A stretch of DNA of 64,000 nucleotides from Pratylenchus scribneri (Eukaryota; Nematoda; Chromadorea; Rhabditida; Pratylenchidae): NCBI GenBank assembly GCA_030063045.1, contig JAQSEB010000082.1, positions 2,108,001 through 2,172,000 of the forward strand. The letters are read 5' to 3'. How positions within the stretch are numbered: position 1 is the stretch's first letter; each line of letters opens with the position of its first letter. This document shows, one piece after another, positions 34,227-46,095 of the stretch. The notes beneath the pieces were generated by a model. That model was not told where the DNA came from. It did not search any database and saw nothing but the letters and a program-made list of their open reading frames with translations. The translations under genes and the position numbers were made by a program.

Positions 34227-34694
34227 ATGAAAATATTAATTATGCCATTCAATTACCTAATTTTTGCTTTATTAATCCACATTTTAAATGGTAACAAAAT
34301 TATTTTTTTTAATATAAAAATTAGTTGAATTTATTCAGTTTTGTCGGCCGAGAATGACAACAATCAATTCAAGCGGAAATATGGAAAATTTCCAGATCCA
34401 AGTAAGTCATTTGCAATCAATTGATTATGGCCAAATTATATGGCCCTATTATTCTATTGAATAATTGACATATTTTCCCTCTAATTTAATTCAGATACCC
34501 ATGGGAATCATTGTGGAATTGGCCGTGGCCTCCCTGGGGTTGCCGTTGTTGATGCGTTTGATGCTGCCTGTTATGCCCATGATCGCTGTATTGAACGCTA
34601 TGGATGGACTCATTATGGGTGCCATATTGGTGTTGGATTGGCTTGGTGGATTATTGCAGCGGCCAGCCAAAATCAACAAAATTTGAATGGATAA
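34227..34694 (+). CDS. small secreted phospholipase A2-like protein
   Basis: 108 residues from exons 34227-34290, 34339-34401 and 34495-34694. Signal peptide MKILIMPFNYLIFALLIHIL, a short basic linker, then a minimal PLA2 core: HCGIGRGLPG (calcium-loop-like glycines), VDAFDAACYAHDRCIERYG with the His-Asp catalytic pair, and YGCHIGVG. The D-x2-D-x2-C-x2-H-D pattern is the hallmark of secreted PLA2-type folds; the usual CC is AC. Known secreted PLA2s are generally longer with more cysteines, so this is a compact or divergent member and activity is not assured. The hydrophobic tail ends AWWIIAAAS...QQNLNG. The ATG at 34227 is preferred because it starts the signal peptide; the frame is open from 34119. 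Confidence 0.72.
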
Positions 34695-34930
34695 TTTGTG
34701 AAGGAAAAATGAAGTATTCAATTTGGAGATTTATTTGTTTTATGACTGGCAAAAATTGTTTTCCTATGGTAATTTTTGCATACGGACAATTATGTTATTA
34801 TTTTATTTCTTCATTTGAATTTTAAATATTTAGTCTATTTTTGTTAAAATATTCCTCTTTAATATTTCATTTTTATGATCAATTTAAAAATGCTTAAAGC
34901 CTAAAATAGAAATAGAATTTAAATTTTTAT

Positions 34931-34970
34931 TTAAAATTCCATATTCTTTACTTCCTTATTGTCTATATTT
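34931..34970 (+). promoter_or_regulatory. conserved upstream block of Cys-rich gene (copy 3)
   Basis: TAAAATTCCATATTCTTTAC then TTCCTTATTGTCTATATT, the complement of the blocks at 32432 and 33788, 40-80 bp upstream of Cys-rich protein 7, which is on the + strand. Confidence 0.5.
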
Positions 34971-35009
34971 AATCTTAAATTTATTTTTCAAAAAATTCAT
35001 TCCAACAAA

Positions 35010-35758
35010 ATGTTTTCCCACTCTCTTTTATTTCTTTTAATTATTTTCGTTGGACATTGTTACGCAAAATTTCCATTTCCTCCCCTTGGCGTACCACATG
35101 CAAAACCGCCATTCTGTCATAAATATACAGGCCAACAAAATTGCCTAGACCAAAAAATCAGTACAGATCCTGAAGAAAGTTGGTGCATTTATTCTAATCC
35201 TCCTGGTCCTGGATGCATTTGGAATATTGGCAATATAAACAATTTTTACTGCCGTTTCCAGACCCCCTGTCCATCGCCTTTCTGCCGCTCAGTTGGCCAT
35301 ATTAAAATTAATTTAAATTGTTATAATTTAATTTAGATCGACTTGCCAGGCATTGACGAATGCGAAGCCACCTCTATCGTTTGTCTTAGCCAAAATACCT
35401 CGCAGAGATGTGCACAACATGGAGGAATCATGTGCCGATGGTTTACTGTAAGTAGAAAATATTTTTTGCCAAAAACGTTATTTTTTGATGATATAAATTT
35501 AGGCTTTAAATTTTAAAATGGGATGGAAATGGAAAGGAACCAATGATTTGATGTATTAGAAAGGAGAGTAAATATAATAGAATTCAAAATTTGATCGAAT
35601 TTCTGGTCTCAAAAATAGATTTTAAAAAAATAATTTTTAAATCTCTTCCCATTTTAATTAAAAAATATAAAATTTAGCCCGGTGAAACTCCAGCAGATAA
35701 TCCGAATTTCGGAGTTTGTGGCAGTAGATTCAATTTGAAATTGTGGCCTTTCGGATAA
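35010..35758 (+). CDS. secreted 12-cysteine protein 7
   Basis: The only + strand member: 157 residues from exons 35010-35291, 35337-35447 and 35678-35758, phase 0. Signal peptide MFSHSLLFLLIIFVGHCYA, then KPPFC...NC...SWCIY...GCIW...FYC...PC...PFC; exon 2 EC...VC...RC...MCRWFT; exon 3 PGETPADNPNFGVCG with an extra residue inside the motif and a longer tail (RFNLKLWPFG). An inserted Pro/Gly run (NPPGPG) lengthens one inter-cysteine loop. It is inverted relative to protein 6, and its upstream block is inverted with it. Confidence 0.83.
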
Positions 35759-36104
35759 AGAAAATAGAAAACAATTACAATTACTGTGAGAGAAAGGCGA
35801 GAACGATTTCAAAAACAATTTCTTTAATTTCAATTAAATATTCCAATGTTTTATGTTATCCAAATAATTATCATTTATTCCGCAGTTTTTGCCAAGTATC
35901 AATAAAATAAAATGCCCTATCCATTTTTCGATGTTATTTCGTAAAATAAATTAAAATAATTAATTACATTATGATCCAAATATTTATATTTTATCAAAGT
36001 GACAAATCAACAAATTATTCCCTTTATGAGATTGATAGAAAAAGTTTCTGAGATTTATTCAATCCTCTTCAACATCTTTCATCGAATTTTGTCGTCATCA
36101 TCAT

Positions 36105-38586
36105 TTACCAATAAACGTAGATTTTTGAAGGTGTCGCTGTCGCCGAAACAATCTTCTCATTATATGGCATGCCGTTTACTTCTTTCTTTGAGAAACGCCC
36201 AAGTGCCCAGAATCCTTAAATTTTAGAAATATTAAATAAATTTAATTAATATACTTTTAAGTAGGATTTAATTAAAACAAAAAAAAACAGAAAAATTGAA
36301 TTTATCCATTTTGATTTGTGTATTTTTTTTATTTTTTTTTGTAAACATTTTTATAAGTCGCATTCTCACCAGAAAAAAGTCCGTCGCCCGAAATTTTTGC
36401 GAGAGCCAGCAGCTCATTAGTCGCTTTATTCTCAATTGGAAATTTTGGCAGTTGACCACGCAAACCCATTGCTAGGAAGTCAATTGATGGGTCGAAAATG
36501 ACGATAAATGCTGCTTGACGAGTATCAGTTCGGAAATGCTGGAAAAAAGTGGAATTTAAATTCATAATAAAATTCTTAAAACCACCTCATATATTTTCTT
36601 CGCCAATGTTTCCTCGATCTTTTTCGGTTCATGAGAGCACATAATTTGTAGATGTCGGATATGATCTTAGAAATTTATTAGAATAATCAATCAAAGTGTT
36701 AAACTTATGATTAAGTTAAATAGTATTTATGGGTGATTGAAACGTTAAATAGTGCAAAAATATTTCTTATTTTTTTAGGTAAATAAAATAACCATATTTA
36801 TTCCATTAGAAGCCCATGGGCTTTTAATTTTCAGAGGCGCCCTGGGGTGGGCTTCTATTAGAGACTGCTGCTGGGCTTCTAATAGATTTTCACTCACTTT
36901 GATTTTGCATAAAATGCAGCCAGTCCATTATTTCATCCAAATCGTACGGTGCGGCACCCAGTCTAGGCGACAACAGGCGCAACCAAGGCGAATTACGAAT
37001 TGTCGGATGGGCGAGGAGGCCACGGAAGTGTCTGATTAGTTTAAATTTATTATATAAGATTTGAAAAAGGATTAAGAAATTAATATTGGACCTGTTCAAA
37101 TGAACTATAGGGAAGCCTTGGTCCGCAAAGCAATCAAGAAAGCGCATCAATCTCGGGCGAAGTCCTTCTAATGGGCTCAATTCACTGTCCGGCACGATGT
37201 CCAATCGATGATTGGCAAAAGCCTTTTTGGCTATCGAAAAATTGTTGATGGTGCTTTGAAATGCCTCAGTGCTTTTGGCCAACAGACTGATTTGCACATT
37301 CCTTAATTAATTTTTAAATAAATTATAAATTCTAGAAACAAACCCCTTGGTATATTTGTTGAACTCTGTGAAAATCCAATCGGGTTTTTTCACACCCCGA
37401 CGGCTAATGCCCATTTTGTCGAAAATAATTTCCCATAAAGTTGTGTGTTCTCCCTGAAAAGAAATTTTTTACCAACAGAATAAAAATAATTCAAGAAAAA
37501 CCTCTTCCCATATTTTCTCTTTCGGAATTGAAAATGGCTTAATTGCTCCAGGGGAATGCGCACTTTTAGCAGCACAACCACGCCCAGGGTGATTGCAGGG
37601 CTCTCCCAAGCGATCTGGACGACGGCGCTCCGCCCGTTCCTCATCTTCTTCGGCATATTTATTTTCTTTCTCCAATAACTATAATTTTTCATTTTTTTAA
37701 AATATTTTATTCCAAAATTTAAACACCTCTGTCACTTCACTGTTATTCTCTTCCATTTCGGTACATTTCCTGAGAGCTCTAATTGCAGAATTGTGCCGTC
37801 CCATTTGGGCCAATGCCTTTGCTTTGCGAAATTGGGCTTTGAAGTTGGATTCGTCCAATTCCAGAGCCTCACATGCATCCAAATAGGCCAATTCAGGTCT
37901 ATAAAGTATATTTTGAGTTGTTTTGAGACATCCATGAATTTTTGGAATTGGTCCAATGTCCAAAAAATGTGAAAAAAAAATTTAAAAATATTTTAGGTCC
38001 AAAACTTCAAAAAAAATTAAAAATATTTTTGGTCCAAAAATATTTCAAAAAAAATCTAAAAATATTTTTCTCCAAAATTTTTGAAAATTTCTTTAAAAAT
38101 TTTTCAAATAAACGAACTTTCCCATCAGGAGATATGTCAGTGCACGGTTTGAGAATGCCTGTGTGGTTGGTTCGTCTTCAATGGCCTGTGTGTATAAAGC
38201 CAATGCTTCTTGCATGTTTCCTTGGACGAAGTGGACATTGCCTGCTTTTCTGAGAATTTCCTTTGTGGAAAAAGGAAAATGCGTTAGACAAATATTAGAA
38301 TCCATTTTGTAATCACAAATCTCAATTTTAAACTAATATTTAAAATTATCAATTTTTATCGAGCGAATTCAAAATTTTTAATTGATTCCGAATTCGTTTT
38401 ATGCCAAAAAATTATTTCCGAATTCGCTTTGGACCAAATTCGTTCGCTTTTAGGCCGAAAAATTCCACTTTATTTAAAAACCTCATAGTTGATTCGATGC
38501 TGTCTATAATCCTCGCCAACATCCTCACTGTAAGAGCTAATGAATTGTGGTATTATGGCATTATTCGGATTTGTTGAAGAAGTCAT
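36105..38586 (-). CDS. TPR protein with unrecognised C-terminal region
   Basis: Ten exons (38586-38482, 38260-38118, 37898-37727, 37678-37502, 37453-37344, 37301-37092, 37031-36898, 36665-36586, 36538-36370, 36214-36105) close in frame as 469 residues. Tetratricopeptide repeats occupy about residues 36-140 (AGNVHFVQGNMQEALALYTQ; AFSNRALTYLLMG; KAKALAQMGRHNSAIRALRK). The remainder, including RRPDRLGEPCNHPGRGC and FRTDTRQAAFIVIFDP, matches no family I can name. No signal peptide; probably a cytosolic adaptor. The gene follows ddi-1 on the same strand after 253 bp, a spacing compatible with a nematode operon, although I see no clear trans-splice signal. Confidence 0.78.
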
Positions 38587-38839
38587 TTTGGTAAGGCGAT
38601 GCAAAATATACCAATTTGAATGTCTATCTTAATTTACTTATTGGTCATTATTTTTGTGAATTTTATTAATAATACCAATATTAATCAATATTCATTAAAT
38701 AATTTAAAAAATGATAATTTTGTGTGTCATATTTTATTATAAATAAATTGATGATAAAGCAATGAATTGATTCAAAATTGAAAAAATGAATAAATATGTT
38801 GAATAAGGCACATTCTCTTCTCTCTTAATCAATTCCTCT

Positions 38840-40860
38840 TCATTTCCCTTCATTGGTCTTTGATGATGATGCAGCCTCTGAAAATTAAATATAAATTTAT
38901 ATTTGGAAAATAATATTAAATTTGTCGAAAAGATTGTAATAACGACGGTTCAATTGGTTTATCCTATGCTTTCAGCCTCATGCCCACCCAATCGATAGAT
39001 TCCGCCAAAATGCATTCTAATTATTGGTATTGGTTTAAAACCAATTTTAAATTGATTTCCAAAATCGGTTTAATGGTTTAACATTTTAATACCCTTGAAT
39101 TTTGATCATATACCATTCGATTTCGATGTATATTGAAAAGATCTATCGATTGGGCTTGGGCGGTTAAGGTTTGGAGGTCTATAAAGTACAATTGAACAAT
39201 TTTACCGTAAATTAAATGTAATCCAATTTTTTATTATGATTTAATAAAATACACGAACCATCTTCAATTACGGCATCCTTTTCTCGTTGATATTCGGCCT
39301 CGCTCAAAAATGGAGTTGTTGTGCCGTCCCCGAAGCGCAGGACCATATTTTCGAGGTCAATGTGCTGAAAATTGTGGATGGTCAAAATTATAATTAAAAT
39401 ATTTTTAAAAAAAACAAACGCATTTATGGCGGAGAAGGGTGTTCAACCCGAACAATATGTCCATATCACGATCGGTCATCACTTCAAATGGGCACGGGAA
39501 AATGTGGGTGTTCACCTGGACCTGGCAAGAATGAATTCTAAAATTTAAATGTTATATTTTCAATTTAAGTCCAATTTTTACCTCCCAACCATTTTTTGCA
39601 CTCCGCCAATCCCAACGGCATTGGCCCGAATTCGTCGGTCAACAAAGCGCAGAACATTGCACCGCCGGGCACAGGACTCCGAGAGAATGGATGTTTGGGC
39701 GCCGGAGTCGACAAATGCAATCACGGGATGGCCATTGATTTTCATGCGAATGTAGAGCATATGGACCGGGATGAAGGCCTCTGTGAAATGGAATTATTTA
39801 TTAATAATTTGCTGAGAAAATATTTAAATTATCGAGATATATCAGTTCGGTGGTTTATTCACGAGACCAATTACCAATAAATCTTATTCCCAACCCAATC
39901 AATCAAATCTTATCTAAAAAGCATCATTTGCTTAAACTTAGTTATGAATCAAAACCAAAACCAACAACGGTTCAAACCGTTTAATACCTATTAATTTGAC
40001 CATAACATAACCAAACTATATACAATTTGTTGCGTCTAGATCAGTTCTATCCAATTTGGTGTTTTTCAGCAAATAAATAATAAATCATCTAATAATAAAC
40101 CTGGCATGTGTTCCATGGCAAATTCTTGCATAAATTCAATGTTTTGTCGTTCAATTTGTTCGGCGATGTATCGTTGCCCTTCCTCGCTGGTCTCATCCTG
40201 CATTAATCGAGAACGCCGGCGCATTTCTTCTTTAAATTGTTGAAATGCCCGAAAAAATGCGTCTAAAGTAAAGATTGGACTAAAATATTTGAAAATATTT
40301 AAACCTGGATCATTCGGATTTGCTTCATATGCAGAGGCCAATTCCGGATGTTCAGCTTTGAGGTAGTCCAGCCGGTGCGGATCACGGCAGAGTGCAAAAA
40401 AGTTGTCCGAAATCAATCTATCCCCATTGCCTGGGTTTGCTGCTGGTCGCATCGCCGTTGGCATTTTGATGCCTTGAACCAATGATGAAATCAGTGATGA
40501 AACATTATTTCGTTGTTGATTTGGAGGATTGTTGCTGACAAGTTGGCCAGAGGTGGAAGAAGAAGTTTTGGAAACAAAAATGTCGATATGAATTGCATCC
40601 CCATCGCGAATTTCGAGTTCCTTTTGATCAAAAATTATTAATTTAAATAATGTGGTTTTTGAAACCTGAAGTTGTTTTTTCAAATTCGTTTGATTTGGAC
40701 TAATTTTTCGTCCATTGAAATTGAGCATCAATTGTTCGAATGGGGTATTGGCAATTTGAGGCATCTCAACTTGGCAAAGAGCTAGGAAATTCTCCAATTC
40801 CATGTCCGGAGCAATTTCCAAAATTGTAACATTGTCGCCAGAAATAATTGTAATTTGCAT
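38840..40860 (-). CDS. ddi-1: DDI1-type ubiquitin-directed aspartic protease
   Basis: Retropepsin-like protease of the DDI1/Ddi2 family, which processes or clears ubiquitinated substrates with the proteasome. 377 residues from exons 40860-40666, 40620-40305, 40262-40101, 39780-39582, 39537-39420, 39364-39259 and 38877-38840. N-terminal ubiquitin-like domain (MQITIISGDNVTILEI... to RDGDAIHIDIF), then the helical linker (FFALCRDPHRLDYLKAEHPE; QRYIAEQIERQNIEFMQEFA), then the protease: AFIPVHMLYIRMKINGHPV, catalytic FVDSGAQTS (about residue 249), GIGGVQKMVGRIHSC and MDILFGLNTLLRHKC. No ubiquitin-associated domain is evident at the short C-terminus (EAASSSKTNEGK). Introns 1 (45 nt) and 2 (42 nt) are stop-free multiples of three, so an unspliced reading also looks open; the spliced form fits the family better. 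Confidence 0.92.
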
Positions 40861-41570
40861 TTTTCTGAATTTTTTTTTGTAAATTTAATGAATTTAAAAT
40901 ATCATCAAAATATTTAGCAATAAATAATCCTTCTATTTTTAATCTTATTAGGTAGATTTTTCTTCGCTTTTGAAAAGTCTCATCTCATCAAAACGTGAGA
41001 TGGAAAAGCTTTGGATAAGATAAGAGATCCAATTCACGGCAATTGCGAATTGCGATATATAATAGTAATCATAGCAGAGCAGTCATATTCACCCAACCGT
41101 CACCATTAGTGCTTATAATTAATCCAATTTCAATTAGCTTCGCTTCCTTCTTGTTCCTTCTCATTTCTCAACAAACAAAACATCTCAAACATTCAATTCA
41201 ATTTTATCGATCGAACTCGAACCTCGAACGAAATAAAAATAAATCTAAATAAAATCATACATGAAAAAGCAAAAATTATTATTTTCGCTTTTGGTTGTTG
41301 GGTTCGGCGTTCGGGTTGGTGGGTAAGTTATTAATAAGTAACTTCTTGTTCGGTTCGGGGTCTCATCAACCCGGGAAACCCGGACCTTCGCAAACCGCAC
41401 CGGTGCCAGTGCGTTTTTTATTTTTGTTGTTATCAGTGGTGGGACTAGACACCGTGCCGGCGTGAGACGAGACACGGGAAAGGGCGACAATTTTTTTGGT
41501 TCAACATTATATTTACAGAGCAATTGTTTATCATAATTTCGACCAAATCCGTATACCTAAATTAATTTTA
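40861..41570. promoter_or_regulatory. divergent upstream region, ddi-1 and zinc-protein gene
   Basis: 710 bp between divergently transcribed genes. Includes a short less AT-rich patch at 41290-41490 with an open - strand frame (41245-41523) that I do not consider a gene. A short hairpin-like sequence CTCATCAAAACGTGAGATG lies near 40985. Confidence 0.35.
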
Positions 41571-44500
41571 ATGGATGAACAACAAGAGACCAGCATAGGT
41601 TTTTGCAATAGTTGGTCTGAATTGGAGAAACGGCGAAAAGCTTTGGATCTTTTCCTGCAGAAACAACTCGAAGTAGTGTGTGGTGTTCCACAAAAGGTTT
41701 CAATTTTTTGTGCTATTATACATTCATTTTCGAAATTAAGGTTTTCTACGAGTGTGGTACAACCCCCACGTGTCCGTACAAAATTAGTGCAATTCGAAAT
41801 GACACAAGCGGAACATTTGAATTATTCGAATATGGGGCACATTCGCACCCAGTTCGATCGGTTGCCACCAGTGGTAAATTTATCATTGGCTCAAATGCAT
41901 AGCCGATCTTTCAAGATTTAAGTGACCAAAAAAGTTTAGACGACCTTTCGATTTAAAATTCCTCAAAAAATATTTCGTGAAATGAATGGAAAAATTTAAG
42001 CGAAATACATCAAAAGAAAAATGTGGCTGAAGCCTAAATCGTAAATCGAACACAGAAATACCATTTTCCAAGCTCTGAATCCTAGCCTTATTAGCCTACC
42101 CTAATCCTAACTAGACATTATTACATTTAAATTAAGTAACAAATTTGACTAAAACTAAAAGTTTTAAGGCCGGACCAAGGAATTTAAGTTCTGCTAGACA
42201 AAGTTTAGGGCTCAGACCGCGAGGTGTAGTCTAAGTAAGCCAGGCCAAGTTTAAGTTTAGGGCATGTAGCATATAGGATAGATAAAAGAAAAGTCGCTCC
42301 AGCGTCCCGACTAGCCTTTTTTATGACTGATTTTGGCGTAGATGGTTTAAAGCTCGCTTAAAATGTTCATTGGTCGCTTAGACCGCGAAAGGTCGGCTAA
42401 ACTGCAACTGATGAGCTGAGCTAATTCATTTTGTTTTGAACCGAAAAATTATTAGCTTTTCTTGTGGATCTTCCAACTCCAACAGAATCATCAACATCCT
42501 CGAACAATAAAAATAATGAGAAAAGTGCACCACTCTTATCTTCCAGCAGTAATGCCGAAACTGTTCCAACCAAACAAATTGGAACAAATTCGAATATTTC
42601 ATCATCGGCCATTCCCGAAAGTATGAAATTAAATTGTAAAATTTAAAAAATGAACCAATTTTAGCAGTGCAGTTTGATGATGATGAAGAACAAAATCAAC
42701 TTTCAACGAATGCACAAAAGCGAGAGAATAAGCCAAAGCGATCTCAGAAAAGATCAATTCCAGTGAAAAATAATGGTCAAATGGCTAAGAAACGGTCTAA
42801 AATAGCCGAGAAACATAGAGAAGAAACCGACTCATCAGATGAAAACAAAGAGGATAGTGATTTCGATGATGGAATGAATGAAGAAGAATGTAAATTTTTT
42901 ACAAATTTTATTATGAATATTCGCGCATTTTATTTTAAGCCACCGTCCCAAGAAGCACTAATTCCTTACGCAAATTGCCACAACGAAGTGCTACAAAAAG
43001 AATTCGTTCGATTCAAAATTCACCCACAAAACGCTTAACAAGGCAAAATAATGCACGGACACGGGGAACATCGACTACTTCAATTGAGAGTAATCACCAT
43101 CGAAGTCCAAAAGGTTTTGGAAAGGTAAAAAGCATTCTCAATTTACATAATTAATCAAAATATTCATAACAGTCCATAAACCATGAATTAGCAAGTCTGA
43201 AAGGAATGTGGTGGGAGAATGAGAAAACAGCTGAAAATCAAAGTAAATAGTAAATTAAAAATAAATTTTATAATAAAATTTAATTTTTAGGTTCAGTTCC
43301 GGCAAAAAATCTTCGAAGTAGGGAAGTGGTGAAAAAGAATGTTCCCGCCAATACGAGAAAGAGGGCCTCATCATCTTCATCCAGCTCCAGCATCGGCACA
43401 TCAATTTCCAATTATTCTTCAGGAACACTGGGAAATATTCAAAAAAATCCAACCAAAATTAATTCAAAGCCGAATCAAGCCCTTCTTCATTCAGCAGAAG
43501 AGCCTCCTCATAGACAATTGTCCAAAAGACAATCAATTCCAGAACCAAATAAGCAAAATAATGTGAGAGAGAATAACAGAAAATAAAAATTTTCTTTTAA
43601 AATCAGGATAAAATCGTGATGGACAAGCCAATAGTAAAATCGAAGCGAATTCGAACAGAAGATGGATTAGTTTGGAAATGGATGGCCACAATTTGCGGCG
43701 ATGAAAATTTGCTGAAATTTCGGCAAGCAAAACAAATGGCCATTTCGTCACGGTTTCGCTGGCAATGCAAATTGAAGGGGGAAAAATGCGATTATAAGTA
43801 TGAATTACGTTTAAATTATGAATGAATTAAATTTTTGCACAGAATGTTGGTCAAAAAGGAGGAGGATGACGAAAATCCGACAATTTATCAAATCTACGTT
43901 TTTGGAACACACAATCACGAACAAATTGATGAAAGTAATGGGAAAAACCTACAGCAACGCCCTCAAAGCCAATGTTCATCTGCGGTGACAAAGAAGACAA
44001 TGTCCGAAAAAAGAGTGACCAATTTGGCACGAAAGACACCCAGTTTAACTCCTTCTACAAAAGCAAAGAGGAATTTGGATGAAACAAACCAAAGCCAGGA
44101 TAAATTAATAGATGGTAAAAATATGGGGAAAAATTAGATGAAATTTTAAAAATTAATTAATTTAGTCCAAATTCCCGTAAAATTGTTGCGACCAACATCA
44201 ATGAATGATGGAAATGGAAAAGAGGAGGTGAATATTAATGAATTAAATTATAATTAATATATAAAAAAAGGATCAATCAATTGTTGGAAAAGATAAAATG
44301 AAACCGCAAAATCGACGAATTTCTGCTGATCGTAAAGAGGAGGCACTTGCTGCCTTTAAGACATTGATGAAGCAAAGAAAAAGTGCTGCTGTGAATAATA
44401 GTCGAGCGAATTCATCAATTGGTGGCAATAATAGTATAAATGAGCGCGAAGAACAGCAGCAGAGGAATATCGGATTTGGTGGATTAGGAGATGGTGACAA

Positions 44501-45669
44501 TTTGATTGCGGCAACAAATGAAGGTAGTGAGAATTTGGGAATTTCGGTACCTTCTTTCTATTATCCGGGTGCAGATTTTTGGGTCTACTGGGAAATGATA
44601 ACGGCCCCAACCCCCATGGGTAATCCAGTATCATTTAGGGATAGATTATCATTTCACACATCCGTAATCCTAATCAAATCACTCATAAGGGACGCTTAAT
44701 TTCAAAAACAACTGCACCCAGATAAGAAAATAACAAAAGGTGAAAAACTTGTTCTAAAAAATTACTTAAGAATCGACGACAAATGCATCATTGATTCATA
44801 ATTCGACCCATGAAGAAGAATTGACAACAAATTTTGGTGGATTGGAGGATCAACAAATATTAAACAAAAATTCGACATCATCTGAAGTAACAACAATGCA
44901 AATTGGTCAAATGGAATCCCCACCAAAGGAAGTGCATTTTACTGTTGCCGAAATATGGCCAAAATTTCAACAAATTGGCCAACAACTTGGGCTGAAATGC
45001 TCGAAAAAAGAGTGGGAACATTTCTGAAAATATTTTTATTAATTTTTAAATTTCAGTGATTCTAGTATAATTTTCTCCTCAAAATCTGAAGATTTGATTG
45101 GTCAACTTTTGATATTCTCTGATCAACACGATGCATCCAATGGATTTGTCCGAGTTGGTGAATACAGTGATTGGCAATTGGCGGGACCAGAGGAAGATTG
45201 GACCAAGGCAAATTTTTGATTTTTTTTATTTGTTATAATTAATTTTTTAAGGCCGAACTATCTCCTTTCCTTCTTGCTGTCCGTGGAAAATGCATTCTAT
45301 TTTTCTTTGAACTCCCCGGTGACGCAAATGCAAAAATAATCGGGGAGGAAAATTCTATGAATGGAGACGACCAAAATAGCGAGAATGATATGCGACAAGT
45401 AATATTTATAGAAGTAGAATGGAATTGAATTTTGAAATGTATTTTAGACGAGCCAAAGCCAACCGAATTCTGCAATGACCAGCAATTCTATTATTGAGCG
45501 GACAGCAATGGTCAAAAGAGAATTGGATCGAGCTGAATCATTGTCGCGAGATTTGGCCATGACAATGGGAATTGAAGAGGAACCGGAAACAGGAAATTTG
45601 GACTTGATGAACAATGCCCAAGATAAGGAAGTTGGTACAGAAGAAATGGAACCGGAATGTCCAGAATAA
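41571..45669 (+). CDS. large nuclear-type protein with two FLYWCH/GCM-like zinc modules
   Basis: Fifteen exons (41571-41696, 41741-41873, 42456-42620, 42665-42889, 42940-43124, 43173-43242, 43291-43562, 43607-43797, 43843-44114, 44166-44227, 44271-44523, 44771-45011, 45057-45207, 45252-45398, 45448-45669) close in frame as 904 residues. Module 1 (residues about 12-87): SWSELEKRRKALDLFL, VFYECGTTPTCPYK, GAHSHPVR. Module 2 (about 400-490): RFRWQCKLKGEKCDYK, IYQIYVFGTHNHEQ. Both show C-x(5-6)-C followed by H-x-H, as in FLYWCH and WRKY/GCM1-type zinc fingers. Between and after them are long Ser/Asn/Lys-rich low-complexity stretches with acidic patches (TDSSDENKEDSDFDDG). Probably DNA-binding. The intron after 45207 is GC-AG (AAG|GCAAAT). 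Whether all exons belong to one mRNA needs transcript data, but every phase agrees. Confidence 0.75.
44575..44720. repeat. possible family T element in intron
   Basis: In the intron 44524-44770: ATTTAGGGATAGATTATCAT, TTTCACACATCCGTAATCC and AATCAAATCACTCATAAGGG recall the middle and end of the elements at 20.6 and 50.7 kb. More eroded than those. Confidence 0.35.
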
Positions 45670-46095
45670 TGGGAAGATGAATGAAAAATCAACAGAAGAT
45701 ATTTTTAATGAAATTTTATTTTAAAACTGCCTTTTAATTAATATTCTTTTAAATATCATTCATGAAGCCCGTTTTTTGCCCAATTATTGCAATCTAATAT
45801 AAGTATTACTTAAAAATGGTATACTAAATAGTAAATACTCATCCAAACTAATTTTCAGCTTGTCTTATCAAAAATCATCATTAAAACTTCAACTTCAATA
45901 TTTTTTTGTTCTTTTAGGTATTCCAAAAAATTTTTGATATCATCAACGAAAATTCATCTCTCTAATTTTGCTTTATGCTTTTGGTCTTTTAATAATTCTG
46001 GAATAAAGTCTTTGATTAATTGGATAAAGAAAGAATTCATTAAAGATAAAATATTGATCTTTGATTAGTATGGTACAAAATACAAATATAAAATC

